From Cyclobacteriaceae bacterium (lineage in GTDB: Bacteria > Bacteroidota > Bacteroidia > Cytophagales > Cyclobacteriaceae), in assembly GCA_019638285.1 (NCBI GenBank), contig JAHBUB010000022.1:1-55454 (forward strand): a stretch of 55,454 nt of DNA. Reading direction: 5' to 3'. Position numbers and translations under genes: made by a program. The notes under the pieces are model-generated. The model searched no databases. It had not been told where the DNA came from and worked only from the letters and a program-made list of their open reading frames with translations. Below, in pieces: positions 55,266 to 55,454 of this stretch (position 1 is its first letter; each line of letters opens with the position of its first letter).

Positions 55266-55454
55266 TTCAAAGTGTACATGTATGTATTCCTTCATAAATT
55301 GTAAGAATCCATAAAATATTGACGGTAGTCAATAATAGAAATAGAGAAATCACCCGAATTGGAGTAGGTAATACACATTTCTTTTTGATAATTAATTAGG
55401 GATTTTACCAATTTTAATAAAAACCTCACCCAGGTTATTTATCTGCAATAAAAA
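55266..55454. other. Gene-free end of the window
   Basis: After the candidate sucD terminator the last 190 bp are AT-rich. No coding stretch, tRNA or consensus promoter was recognised. A short AACCT/AGGTT hairpin at about 55423-55437 is the only structure seen. Confidence 0.5.

Overview
The window reads as chromosome of a member of the Bacteroidota, most likely a Cytophagales-type organism (inference). Four observations support this: promoters of the TTTG-N19-TAnnTTTG type, two proteins ending in type IX secretion (T9SS) C-terminal domains, weak use of Shine-Dalgarno sequences with several GTG/TTG starts, and the phylum-typical order tRNA-Tyr/Gly/Thr-tuf-tRNA-Trp-secE-nusG-rplK-rplA-rplJ-rplL-rpoB-rpoC followed by rpsL-rpsG-fusA-rpsJ. 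No rRNA, CRISPR array, prophage or transposase was seen.

Region 1 (1-12.2 kb) is a surface-polysaccharide cluster, visibly AT-rich. It holds three SAM-methyltransferase-like genes, five glycosyltransferases (one on the minus strand), a multi-pass membrane protein, a Wzm/Wzt-type ABC exporter whose ATPase carries the extra C-terminal domain, and a nucleotide-sugar epimerase/dehydratase. Most plus-strand genes overlap or lie within about 15 bp of each other. Directly after it (12.2-15.7 kb) is a 1181-residue secreted protein with propeller-like repeats, PKD domains and a T9SS tail.

Region 2 (15.8-24.8 kb) is metabolic and accessory: an Lrp/AsnC regulator coupled to a PyrR-like phosphoribosyltransferase, panB, a structured intergenic inverted-repeat element, a CAP-domain protein, icd, a secreted S58 peptidase, and a 953-residue calcium-repeat protein (thrombospondin type 3, a calcium-binding EGF-like module, MopE-type repeats, T9SS tail) followed by a small lipoprotein.

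Region 3 (24.8-29.3 kb): ribH lies behind a RelE/ParE toxin-antitoxin pair, then come a membrane-anchored TPR protein and pdhA on the minus strand, with recF and a DUF721/DciA-like gene divergent.

Region 4 (29.3-46.8 kb) is the translation/transcription core. Notable details are a degenerate copy of the 5' part of tRNA-Trp just upstream of the real gene, a promoter whose -33 box lies in the tuf terminator T-tract, and a DUF3467 gene between rpoC and rpsL.

Region 5 (46.8-51.7 kb) is a vitamin B12 module: a cobalamin riboswitch in front of a BtuB-like TonB receptor, a small Cys-rich CWC/DUF5522 protein, a divergent BtuF-like lipoprotein, and meaB, whose partner mutase is B12-dependent. Region 6 (51.9-55.4 kb) holds a CHASE2 membrane protein, a FecR-like/TPR periplasmic protein and sucD. 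The best candidates for something new are the animal-like EGF-TSP3 protein with its exact 186-bp repeats, the propeller/PKD T9SS protein next to the glycan cluster, the CHASE2-FecR pair, and the toxin-antitoxin pair wedged in front of ribH.
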